Shown here in pieces: positions 46,826-54,617 of a DNA stretch of 64,000 bases (positions within the stretch are counted from its first letter, which is position 1; every line of letters begins with the position of its first letter). The DNA comes from Clostridium estertheticum subsp. estertheticum (GTDB lineage: Bacteria; Bacillota; Clostridia; Clostridiales; Clostridiaceae), in assembly GCF_001877035.1 (NCBI RefSeq), contig NZ_CP015756.1:1975001-2039000 (forward strand). Reading direction: 5' to 3'. The notes under the pieces were generated by a model that was not told the DNA's origin, searched no databases, and saw only the letters and a list, made by a program, of their open reading frames with translations. The translations under genes were made by a program, and so were the position numbers.

Positions 46826-46884
46826 AATTAATTAATAATTAATTAATAATTAATAATTAATAATTAATAATTAATAATTAATTG
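46826..46884. repeat. AT-only tandem repeat (AATTAAT, about 7-bp period)
   Basis: About eight near-perfect copies of AATTAAT directly before the ribosome site of the EIIA gene. It contains only A and T and can fold on itself; likely prone to slippage. Confidence 0.8.
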
Positions 46885-46911
46885 TTAACTTACAGAAAGG
46901 TGATGAAAATA

Positions 46912-47403
46912 ATGTTTAAGTTTATCAAAAAAGATAAAGAAGAAAAGAGTATAATTTTAAAATCTCCAATTGTGGGAAGGTGTTTTGATATGTCGGAAAT
47001 GCCTGATGAAATGTTTTCAAAAAAATTATTAGGCGATGGAGTAGGATTTGAATCAACTGATGGAATATTATATGCACCAGTTGATGGTGAAATCCTTCAA
47101 GTATTCCCTACAAAACATGCTTTGATTTTAAGGACTGAAGAGGGAATAGAAATATTACTTCATATAGGAATTGATACATTACAGATGAAAGGTGAGGGCT
47201 TCGAAGCTTTTACTGAAAAGGGAAAACAAGTTAAAGTAGGAGATAAATTATTAACTTTTGATAATGAATTAATAAAAGCAAAAGTTAAATCTAATTTGAG
47301 TGTATTAATCGTTACGAATAATAATTTAATTGAATCTATTGATATTAAATTAGGTACTGTAGATAAAGATAATGAAATACTGAAAATAAGATTAAAGAAA
47401 TAG
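46912..47403 (+). CDS. Glucose-type PTS EIIA domain protein, stand-alone
   Basis: 163 residues from the ATG at 46912 (AGAAAGGTGATG ahead). SPIVGRCFDMSEMPDEMFS, GDGVGFES, APVDGEILQVFPTKHA and the phosphorylation site LLHIGIDT match Crr-like EIIA. No EIIB or EIIC domain is attached or nearby. It sits in the inositol regulon behind its own copy of the shared promoter. It may supply phosphate to a distant IICB, or act as a regulator of the adjacent permease by inducer exclusion; that is inference. Confidence 0.88.
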   Translation: MFKFIKKDKEEKSIILKSPIVGRCFDMSEMPDEMFSKKLLGDGVGFESTDGILYAPVDGEILQVFPTKHALILRTEEGIEILLHIGIDTLQMKGEGFEAFTEKGKQVKVGDKLLTFDNELIKAKVKSNLSVLIVTNNNLIESIDIKLGTVDKDNEILKIRLKK

Positions 47404-47492
47404 GGAACTTGCCAACGTGATTTTGTATCACATTATTAAAGACGCTCGGACATATATGTAAAAGTAGTATGGATACAATTTATAAATTTTTT

Positions 47493-47536
47493 AAGCCCTA
47501 TGTAAAGGTAGATCTTTGCGTAGGGTTATTTGTCTT
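47493..47536 (+). terminator. Terminator-like hairpin after the EIIA gene
   Basis: AGCCCTATG with CGTAGGGTT, continued by AAAG/CTTT around a six-base loop, then TTATTTGTCTT. Confidence 0.7.
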
Positions 47537-47637
47537 AACGACATTTTAGAAGGAAGGTCTCTCACTTCTATAAGGAGGAGTATAAATTTCCTTCTGAAGT
47601 CGTTAATATTGCAGCGACCCAGGAGATGATTTAATAT
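47535..47637 (+). repeat. Structured repeat element with dispersed repeat copy 2
   Basis: Inverted arms TTAACGAC...TAGAAGGAA and TTCCTTCT...GTCGTTAA enclose about 40 bp. The right end runs into GCGACCCAGGAGATGATTTA (47614-47633), repeated at 44843, 53434 and 62326. In one frame it ends VNIAATQEMI-stop, close to VNIVAPQEMI-stop at the 53.4-kb copy. It looks like the end of a lost gene or small mobile element. Confidence 0.55.
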
Positions 47638-47743
47638 TTAAAATATGCTATATCATAATTGTATAAGTAAAAACACCAACATAACCTGAAATCAACTAAA
47701 ATATACTCATATTTTAAAAAAATGATTTAACATGCGATTACTA

Positions 47744-47800
47744 TTGACATGTGTTGATCATGTTATGTATAATGTAACCAACACATGAGAATAAAACAAC
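47744..47800 (+). promoter_or_regulatory. Inositol regulon promoter/operator P5 (propionate-branch genes)
   Basis: TTGACA (47744-47749), 18-bp spacer TGTGTTGATCATGTTATG, TATAAT (47768-47773), followed by AACCAACACATGAG and AAAACAACG boxes. Confidence 0.78.
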
Positions 47801-47818
47801 GATATAGGAGGTTCGATG

Positions 47819-48967
47819 ATGAGTAATTTATTTTTAACACCACGATATATAATTACTGGAAAGGGAGCGCTTAGCCAAGCTAGTGAAAATGTTAAGCAGC
47901 TAGGAAAGAAGGCTTTGATTGTAACAGATAATATGATGGTTAAACTTGGAAGTCTTAAAAAAGTAACGGATATGTTAGATAGTATCCATATTGAATATGC
48001 GGTTTATAGTGAAGTTAATAGTGAGCCCACAGATACTATGGTGAATGGTGGAATATTAGCTTATAAACAAGAAAATTGTGATTTTTTAATTGGATTAGGT
48101 GGCGGAAGTCCTATAGATACAATGAAAGCTGTAGGAGCCATGATAACGAATACAGGGGATATCAATGAATATTTAGGAAAAATAATTCCGAATGCAACCC
48201 CTCCTTTAGTTGCATTACCTACAACAGCAGGAACGGGTTCAGAAGCAACTCAATTCACCATAATATCAGACACAAAGAGAGACATAAAAATGTTGTTAAA
48301 AGGACCTAATCTAATGCCGACTTTAGCAATAATAGATCCGATTTTTACAACGACAGCTCCACCTAATGTAACAGCAGCAACAGGACTAGATGCATTAACA
48401 CATGCAATTGAAGCATATACATCGAAGAAATCGCAGCCTATGTCAGATACATTTGCGCTTTCGGCAGTTAAAAGGATAAACAAATATTTACTAAAAGCTT
48501 ATAAAAATGGAAATGATGTTGAAGCTAGAACAGAAATGTCAATAGCCGCACTTGAGGCTGGGATTGCCTTTAATAATGCATCAGTGACAATAGTTCACGG
48601 TATGAGTAGACCAATAGGTGCACTTTATCATGTACCTCATGGATTATCTAATGCTATGCTACTTGAAGATTGTTTGAACTTTGCTTTACCTGGAACGCCA
48701 GAAAGATTTTGTGATTTAGCTAAGGCTATAGGTATCTATAAAAAAGGTGATAGCGATATAGAGGCGGGAGAAGCATTTATAAAAGAAGTTGGAAAGTTAT
48801 GCAAAAACTTAAATATTCAAACCCTTGAGGAGTTTGGTGTTGATAAGGAAAAATTCTTTGATAATTTAGATAAAATGGCAATTGATGCAATAGATAGTGG
48901 TAGTCCAGGAAATACAAGAAGAGAGCCTAACAAGGAAGACATAATAAATATTTATAAATTATTATAG
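47819..48967 (+). CDS. Iron-dependent alcohol dehydrogenase, probably malonate semialdehyde reductase
   Basis: 382 residues, group III Fe-ADH. NAD-binding GLGGGSPIDTMKAVG, PTTAGTGSEAT, and metal ligands in GLDALTHAIEAY (Asp, His) and IVHGMSRPIGALYHVPHG (two His). I start at the second ATG because the deleted copy at 36862 aligns there and spacing to AGGAGG is better. It is the first gene after P5 and precedes acyl-CoA dehydrogenase, enoyl-CoA hydratase and CoA-transferase. The likely reaction is reduction of malonate semialdehyde, the IolJ product, to 3-hydroxypropionate; the substrate is inferred from context. The family also contains butanol, propanediol and lactaldehyde dehydrogenases. Confidence 0.9.
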   Translation: MSNLFLTPRYIITGKGALSQASENVKQLGKKALIVTDNMMVKLGSLKKVTDMLDSIHIEYAVYSEVNSEPTDTMVNGGILAYKQENCDFLIGLGGGSPIDTMKAVGAMITNTGDINEYLGKIIPNATPPLVALPTTAGTGSEATQFTIISDTKRDIKMLLKGPNLMPTLAIIDPIFTTTAPPNVTAATGLDALTHAIEAYTSKKSQPMSDTFALSAVKRINKYLLKAYKNGNDVEARTEMSIAALEAGIAFNNASVTIVHGMSRPIGALYHVPHGLSNAMLLEDCLNFALPGTPERFCDLAKAIGIYKKGDSDIEAGEAFIKEVGKLCKNLNIQTLEEFGVDKEKFFDNLDKMAIDAIDSGSPGNTRREPNKEDIINIYKLL

Positions 48968-49056
48968 AAGATGTAAAATAGATACAATTAGTAGGCATGA
49001 TTAATATATAAGAGATCAGTATAAAAATGAACAACCAAATTTAGGAGGTCGTCAAT

Positions 49057-50196
49057 ATGGATTTTAATTTATCAAAAGAACAAGAATTAGTTGTTAACAA
49101 AGCAAGAGAGTTTTCAGAAAAGGTGCTTAAACCTATAACAATTGATAATGATGAGACTAGGGAATTCCCTATAGATGCATACAAAAAGTTGGGCTCAATG
49201 GGGATGCTTGGCTTACCGTATTCAAAAGAATATGGCGGTTCAGGCGGAGATTATTTATCATATGTTTTAGCTGTAGAAGAAGTTTCAAAAATACATGCAT
49301 CACTTGGCATTGCATATTCTGTAAGTGTATCTCTTTGTGCAGGAGGAATATTTAGTAGTGCTTCAGAGGAACTAAAGAAAAAATATCTTCCAGATATATT
49401 GTCAGGAAAGAAACTTGGTTCGTTTGGATTAACTGAGCCAAATGCTGGCTCTGATGCTTCAGGTGCTCAAACTATAGCATTGAAAGATGGAGATCATTAT
49501 ATATTAAATGGTTCTAAATGTTTTATTACTAATGGGCCTCTATCAGACACATTTTTAGTATTTGCTTTTACAGATAAGGATTTAGGAACAAAAGGATTAT
49601 CAGCATTTATTGTTGAGAAAGATTTCCCAGGATTTTCAATAGGAAAAATTGAAAATACATGTGGAATAAGATCAGCTCAGGTTTCAGAACTTATTTTTAA
49701 GGACTGTATAGTTCCAGTTGAAAACTTAGTAGGACTAGAGGGAAAAGGTTTTGGAATAGCAATGAAAACTCTTGATGGTGGAAGAATAGGAGTTGCAGCG
49801 CAAGGACTTGGAATTGCAGAAGGAGCATTTGAGATAGCAAAAGAGTACTTGAAAGAAAGAAAACAATTTGGAAAACCATTATATAAAAATCAGTATTTAG
49901 CATTTAAAATGGCTGAATTAGACCTAGAAATTGAACAAGCTAAATATATATTATATAAAGCAGCTCTTGATAAACAAGATGGAAAAAATTATTCGATATC
50001 AGCAGCTAAGGCAAAACTTGCGTGTACTGATGTAGCTATGCATGTAACTACAGAGGCAGTTCAAATGCTTGGTGGAAATGGATATATGAAAGAGTACAAT
50101 GTTGAGCGAATGATGAGAGATGCGAAGATTACACAAATATATGAAGGAACAAATGAAATACAAAAAATGATTATTAGCGGTAGCATTTTTAGATAA
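49057..50196 (+). CDS. Acyl-CoA dehydrogenase, probably acryloyl-CoA/propionyl-CoA type
   Basis: 379 residues, FAD-dependent. FGLTEPNAGSDASGAQ (flavin binding), KCFITNGPLSDT, QFGKPLYKNQ, QMLGGNGYMKEYNVERMMRD and the catalytic Glu in IYEGTNEIQ. Short-chain butyryl-CoA dehydrogenase-like. The operon lacks etfAB in this window, so an electron-transfer flavoprotein must come from elsewhere. In context it would reduce acryloyl-CoA to propionyl-CoA. AGGAGGT precedes the ATG. Confidence 0.93.
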   Translation: MDFNLSKEQELVVNKAREFSEKVLKPITIDNDETREFPIDAYKKLGSMGMLGLPYSKEYGGSGGDYLSYVLAVEEVSKIHASLGIAYSVSVSLCAGGIFSSASEELKKKYLPDILSGKKLGSFGLTEPNAGSDASGAQTIALKDGDHYILNGSKCFITNGPLSDTFLVFAFTDKDLGTKGLSAFIVEKDFPGFSIGKIENTCGIRSAQVSELIFKDCIVPVENLVGLEGKGFGIAMKTLDGGRIGVAAQGLGIAEGAFEIAKEYLKERKQFGKPLYKNQYLAFKMAELDLEIEQAKYILYKAALDKQDGKNYSISAAKAKLACTDVAMHVTTEAVQMLGGNGYMKEYNVERMMRDAKITQIYEGTNEIQKMIISGSIFR

Positions 50197-50243
50197 TTGA
50201 AATAACATAACGTCTAAAAACATTAAAAATAGGGGGAATAGAA

Positions 50244-51020
50244 ATGAATAATATTATTTTTGAAGAGGGAAAAGGTATTGCAAAGATTATTATTAATAGA
50301 CCTAAGGCTCTTAATGCTTTAAACAGTGAGACTATAAAAGAGTTAGGAACAGTTATAAATGAAATATCAGAAAGAGAGGATATAAAAGTTGTAATAATTA
50401 CTGGCGCAGGCGAAAAGTCTTTTGTAGCAGGTGCTGACATAACTGAAATGAAAGATTTAACTGCAATACAAGCTAAAGAACTCTCACGCAAAGCACAAAA
50501 TGTATTTTCAGAAATTGAAAATATGCCTCAGGTAGTTATTGCCGCAGTTAATGGTTATGCTCTTGGTGGTGGATGTGAACTTTCTATGTGCTGTGATATA
50601 AGACTTGTTTCATCTAAGGCAAGGTTTGGTCAACCAGAAGTTGGCTTAGGAATAATTCCAGGATTTGCTGGAACTCAAAGACTCCCTAGATTGATTGGAA
50701 AAGGAAGAGCTAAGGAACTTATATTTACCACAGATATGATAGATGCACAGGAAGCATATCGTATAGGTCTTGCAAACAAGGTGTATAATCCGGAAGAATT
50801 ATTACCTAAGACATATGAAATGGCTGAAAAGATAATGAGCAAAGCTATGTATGCAGTAGGTTTAGCAAAAGCTTCAATTAATAATGGTCTTAATATGGAT
50901 ACTGAATCGTCATATAACTATGAAAATAGCTTATGGACAATATGTTTTGCAACTGAAGATCAAAAGGAAGGTATGCAAGCATTTATTGAAAAAAGAAAAG
51001 CAATTCTAAAAGGATGTTAA
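50244..51020 (+). CDS. Enoyl-CoA hydratase, probably 3-hydroxypropionyl-CoA dehydratase
   Basis: 258 residues, crotonase superfamily. CoA/oxyanion loop SFVAGADITEM and NGYALGGGCELSMC, with both catalytic glutamates present (GGGCEL and FGQPEVGLGIIPG). Crotonase-type proteins catalyse 3-hydroxybutyryl-CoA dehydration and also act as 3-hydroxypropionyl-CoA dehydratases. Its neighbours favour the latter. AGGGGGAA lies eight bases before the ATG; 47 bp from the previous gene. Confidence 0.92.
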   Translation: MNNIIFEEGKGIAKIIINRPKALNALNSETIKELGTVINEISEREDIKVVIITGAGEKSFVAGADITEMKDLTAIQAKELSRKAQNVFSEIENMPQVVIAAVNGYALGGGCELSMCCDIRLVSSKARFGQPEVGLGIIPGFAGTQRLPRLIGKGRAKELIFTTDMIDAQEAYRIGLANKVYNPEELLPKTYEMAEKIMSKAMYAVGLAKASINNGLNMDTESSYNYENSLWTICFATEDQKEGMQAFIEKRKAILKGC

Positions 51021-51065
51021 TCTATGTTAATAAATTTATAATATTGTAAAAGGGGATGCAATTGT

Positions 51066-52646
51066 ATGAAAATATTAAAAGCTAGAGAAGCTGCTGAATT
51101 AGTAAAAGATGGCGATTGTATTGTAACTGATGGGTTTGTTTGCAGTTGTTGCCCTGAAACTCTTACTATAGCTTTAGAAAAACGTTTTTTAGAAACAGGT
51201 AAGCCTATAAATTTAAATCTTATGTATGCTGCGGCTCAAGGTAATCAAAAAGGAAAGGGTGCGGATCATTTTGCACACGAGGGAATGATTAAAAGAGTTG
51301 TGGGTGGTCATTATAACATGTCACCAGCTCTTGGAAAACTAGCTGTAGAAAACAAAATAGAGGCCTATAATCTTCCACAAGGAACTCTTGCTCAATTGAT
51401 GAGAGATATTGCTGGTAAAAGAGTTGGCACAATAACTCATGTAGGATTAAACACATTTGTTGATCCTAGAATTGAAGGTGGAAAATTAAATGACATTACA
51501 ACAGAAGATATTGTAAAGGTAATTGAAATCGAAGGTGAAGAGAAGTTACTATATAAATCATTTCCAATTAACATCTGTTTTCTAAGAGGCACATATGCTG
51601 ATGGAAATGGAAATATCACTCTAGAAAGAGAAGTAGCTACTCTTGAATCAACATCTATTGCTCAAGCAACAAAAAACTGTGGCGGAATAGTTGTAGTTCA
51701 AGTTGAAAAAGTAGTAGCTAATGGCAGCCTTGATCCAAGGCTTGTAAAAATTCCTGGAATATATGTAAATTATGTTGTTGTCTCGTCTCCTGAGGAACAT
51801 GAGCAATGCTTTGGAGTTGAATACAATCCAGCTTGCACAGGCGAAATAAAAGCATCGATGGATTCAATTGAAAATACACCATTAGATGGTAGAAAAATAA
51901 TAGCAAGAAGAGCTGCGTTTGAGCTTGAGGCTAATAGCGTTGTAAATTTAGGAATTGGAATACCTGAGGTAATATCAGCAGTTGCGAGTGAAGAGGGTAT
52001 TTGCGATTATATGACACTTACAGTAGAAGCAGGAGCAGTTGGTGGAGTACCTCTAGGTGGTTCAGCTTTTGGTGCATCAGTAAATCCACAAGCAATTCTA
52101 GACCAAGCCTACCAATTTGATTTCTATGATGGCGGTGGAGTCGACTTAGCATTTTTAGGACTCGCTCAAGTTGATAAAGAAGGAAACTTAAATGTAAGTA
52201 AGTTTGGTACACGTATTGCAGGATGTGGTGGATTTATCAACATAACCCAAAATGCAAAAAAAGTTATGTTTTGTGGAACATTTACGACTCAGGGACTTAA
52301 AGAAGAAGTAAAAGATGGAAAGCTTGTTATAAAACAAGAAGGTAAGATGGTTAAATTTATTGAGAAAGTTCAGCAAATTACTTTTAGTGGGAAATATGCA
52401 CGAAAAGTAAATCAGCCAGTAATGTATATTACAGAGAGAGCGGTGTTTGAACTTAAAAAGGATGGGCTTTATCTTACTGAAATAGCACCAGGTATTGATT
52501 TGCAAAATGATGTTTTAGATTTAATGGATTTTAAACCTAAAATGGATGGAACACCGAAACTTATGGATGAACGTATTTTCTATGATAGACCAATGGGCTT
52601 AAAGGATATTACTTCTCAATTAAAAGAAGTACATATAGGCAAGTAA
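51066..52646 (+). CDS. pct: Acetate/propionate CoA-transferase (family I)
   Basis: 526 residues, a fused alpha-beta CoA-transferase. The N-terminal half starts MKILKAREAAELVKDGDC. The C-terminal half carries NLGIGIPEVISAVASEEG and the catalytic Glu region TLTVEAGAVGGVPLGG. This layout is that of propionate CoA-transferase (Pct) and the YdiF group. It would charge 3-hydroxypropionate with CoA from propionyl-CoA or acetyl-CoA and release propionate, closing the pathway without ATP cost. Last gene of the operon; the palindromic terminator follows. Confidence 0.9.
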   Translation: MKILKAREAAELVKDGDCIVTDGFVCSCCPETLTIALEKRFLETGKPINLNLMYAAAQGNQKGKGADHFAHEGMIKRVVGGHYNMSPALGKLAVENKIEAYNLPQGTLAQLMRDIAGKRVGTITHVGLNTFVDPRIEGGKLNDITTEDIVKVIEIEGEEKLLYKSFPINICFLRGTYADGNGNITLEREVATLESTSIAQATKNCGGIVVVQVEKVVANGSLDPRLVKIPGIYVNYVVVSSPEEHEQCFGVEYNPACTGEIKASMDSIENTPLDGRKIIARRAAFELEANSVVNLGIGIPEVISAVASEEGICDYMTLTVEAGAVGGVPLGGSAFGASVNPQAILDQAYQFDFYDGGGVDLAFLGLAQVDKEGNLNVSKFGTRIAGCGGFINITQNAKKVMFCGTFTTQGLKEEVKDGKLVIKQEGKMVKFIEKVQQITFSGKYARKVNQPVMYITERAVFELKKDGLYLTEIAPGIDLQNDVLDLMDFKPKMDGTPKLMDERIFYDRPMGLKDITSQLKEVHIGK

Positions 52647-52730
52647 TTTAAATATATGAAAGCTGGTGAATTAATTCACCAGCTTATATATATTTAAGGT
52701 GTGTATTGCCCTTCTATTTTTACAACTATA
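52645..52730. repeat. 86-bp repeat, copy B, including a shared terminator
   Basis: Matches copy A at 36615-36700. The palindrome at 52660-52685 (AAGCTGGTGAATT and complement) sits between the converging CoA-transferase and the exported protein gene. Here the minus-strand part is the live 3' end of that gene. Confidence 0.85.
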
Positions 52731-53344
52731 TCATTTTGAGTATAGATATAACATAACATATGTTCATTCATACTATTAGTGACACGTTTGAAAGTAGAGT
52801 AAGTAGTAGGTTGGTTACTAATATCATTGTTAAGTGGATTTATCAAAAATCCAAGAACGTTTAGTGCGGCAGTACTCGCTATAACATAGTTTTTTATAGT
52901 TTTGTTGTTATTAAAAATATAGTAATCATCATATACGTAATATTTTCCATCTTCATATAGGGCATTTCCATCATTTTTAGCTGCTTCAATAGCATCATTT
53001 CCTATTAGAAAATTTACATCATCAAAGCTCAAATATCTCTTGCCATTTTTGTCATATACATTAGAGATATAACCAATCTGCTTTGATTTTATTATTGCTT
53101 TATTATTAACTATAGAATGCGCTTTCGTTTCTTTTAATGGTACTTTTTTAGAAAGAGAAAATGTTCCTTTTTGATATACTAATTCTTTTAAATTAACAGA
53201 GCTCTGCTTAATGTTTTGATGAAAATTGTCAACTAGTACCATGTTTTTAAAATAACCTGAGGTTAATACTAAAATAACAACGCAAGTTACAATAGCTAGT
53301 ATTATTGAAATTTTTACTTTGGGTCTATTTAAATTAGAACTCAT
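52694..53344 (-). CDS. Hypothetical membrane-anchored exported protein
   Basis: 216 residues from the ATG at 53344 (AAAAGGGGGTGA ahead). One N-terminal membrane helix (about 13-35, IILAIVTCVVILVLTSGY), the rest extracytoplasmic, with Tyr-rich stretches (ALYEDGKYYVYDDYYIF). No family recognised. The last dozen codons are duplicated as a remnant before the iol operon, so a paralogue once existed there. Monocistronic. Confidence 0.65.
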   Translation of the reverse strand: MSSNLNRPKVKISIILAIVTCVVILVLTSGYFKNMVLVDNFHQNIKQSSVNLKELVYQKGTFSLSKKVPLKETKAHSIVNNKAIIKSKQIGYISNVYDKNGKRYLSFDDVNFLIGNDAIEAAKNDGNALYEDGKYYVYDDYYIFNNNKTIKNYVIASTAALNVLGFLINPLNNDISNQPTTYSTFKRVTNSMNEHMLCYIYTQNDIVVKIEGQYTP

Positions 53345-53433
53345 AAAATATTCACCCCCTTTTATAATCAAATGACTAACATCATTATTATTGTATTCGT
53401 AAAGATATTACTTTTATAACAAAAGTAACTGTT

Positions 53434-53457
53434 ATACTAAATCATCTCCTGAGGAGC
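53434..53457 (-). repeat. Dispersed repeat, copy 3
   Basis: On the minus strand GCTCCTCAGGAGATGATTTA then GTAT, aligning with copy 2 over about 38 bp, including a GTTAATATTG stretch upstream (complement of 53461-53470). It lies 90 bp before the start of the exported protein gene. Confidence 0.55.
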
Positions 53458-53614
53458 CACAATATTAACTGCATTTTAATCTATTCTTAATGTTGCCGAT
53501 ATAATATATATAATATGGAAAGGGGATAAATATCTTAATGTTTTTAATATTTTAATTAAAGGAGAAAACATTTCGAAATTCTAAAAAACGTTTATACGAG
53601 GGTGAGTGAAATTT

Positions 53615-54424
53615 ATGATATTAATATTTAAATCAATAATAATGGGCATAGTTGAAGGTATAACGGAGTTCTTACCGATTTCTTCAACTGGTCATATGAT
53701 CATAGTAGGTCATTTTATCAATTTTACAGGTGCGTTTGCTACTTTATTTGAAATTGTTATTCAACTTGGAGCAATTCTTGCAATTGTAGTGCTTTATCGG
53801 GCTAAGTTATGGGATTCTTTGAAAAATCTAAAACCAGGTCAATCAGGATTTAAGCTTTTGACTAATGTTATTGTAGCATTTATGCCGTCAGCAGTATTGG
53901 GACTTATATTACATAAGAAAATTGAAGCAGTTTTGTTTGGACCAGTTCCTGTACTTGCCGCATTAATAGTTGGTGGTATTTTAATGATATTGGTTGAAAA
54001 TAAATATAGAAAAAGAGATATAATAGGAAGTGTTGATAGCATAGTCCTTCCGCAAGCTATACTTATAGGATGTTTTCAGTGCCTTGCCCTATGGCCAGGT
54101 ATGTCAAGATCAGCATCAACGATAATGGGAGCATGGATTGTTGGGCTTAACAGCGTCGCTGCAGCAGAGTTTTCATTTTTCCTTGCAATACCTACAATGA
54201 TTGGAGCAACAGCTCTAACTTTATTTAAAGCTAAAATTGCACTTACTTTAATAGAAGTAATATCTTTAATAATAGGCTTCGTTGTATCTTTTATAGTAGC
54301 TATTGTAGTTGTAAATAAATTTATAACTTTCCTAAAGAATAAGCGTATGAGAGTATTTGCTGTGTATAGAATATGCCTTGGTGTGTTTTTATTGGTACTT
54401 GTATTTATAAATGTTTTAAAATAA
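53615..54424 (+). CDS. uppP: Undecaprenyl-diphosphatase (bacitracin resistance)
   Basis: 269 residues from the ATG at 53615 (GAGGGTGA nine bases ahead; an in-frame GTG lies three codons upstream). Eight helices. The active-site motifs are EGITEFLPISSTGHM and PGMSRSASTIMG. It dephosphorylates undecaprenyl diphosphate at the outer membrane face, recycling the lipid carrier for wall synthesis. A local terminator follows. Confidence 0.95.
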   Translation: MILIFKSIIMGIVEGITEFLPISSTGHMIIVGHFINFTGAFATLFEIVIQLGAILAIVVLYRAKLWDSLKNLKPGQSGFKLLTNVIVAFMPSAVLGLILHKKIEAVLFGPVPVLAALIVGGILMILVENKYRKRDIIGSVDSIVLPQAILIGCFQCLALWPGMSRSASTIMGAWIVGLNSVAAAEFSFFLAIPTMIGATALTLFKAKIALTLIEVISLIIGFVVSFIVAIVVVNKFITFLKNKRMRVFAVYRICLGVFLLVLVFINVLK

Positions 54425-54437
54425 GTTGTTGACATTG

Positions 54438-54467
54438 AATCTCTTCACTTTTGTGGGGAGATTTTTT
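54438..54467 (+). terminator. Terminator of uppP
   Basis: An 11-bp stem with G-T pairs (AATCTCTTCAC/GTGGGGAGATT), loop TTTT, six T. Confidence 0.85.
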
Positions 54468-54617
54468 ACTATTATAAATATAAACTTGTTATTGTAAATT
54501 GAGTGAAGATATGTCACAATAGTGTAATGTTATATGTGCTTATATTATTTTATTATTTAGTGGTAACACTTAATTTTAAGTTTTATATGAAATATTTTGA
54601 AAACATAGGAGGCAAAG

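Noticed and set aside
36787-52730. The inositol region as an integrative element or prophage
   Set aside because: No integrase, transposase, tRNA target or phage gene is seen. The 86-bp repeats and relics show rearrangement but do not by themselves prove a mobile element.
54076-54435. Minus-strand frame of 119 residues opposite uppP
   Set aside because: Complement of a gene with both UppP active-site motifs; no ribosome site.
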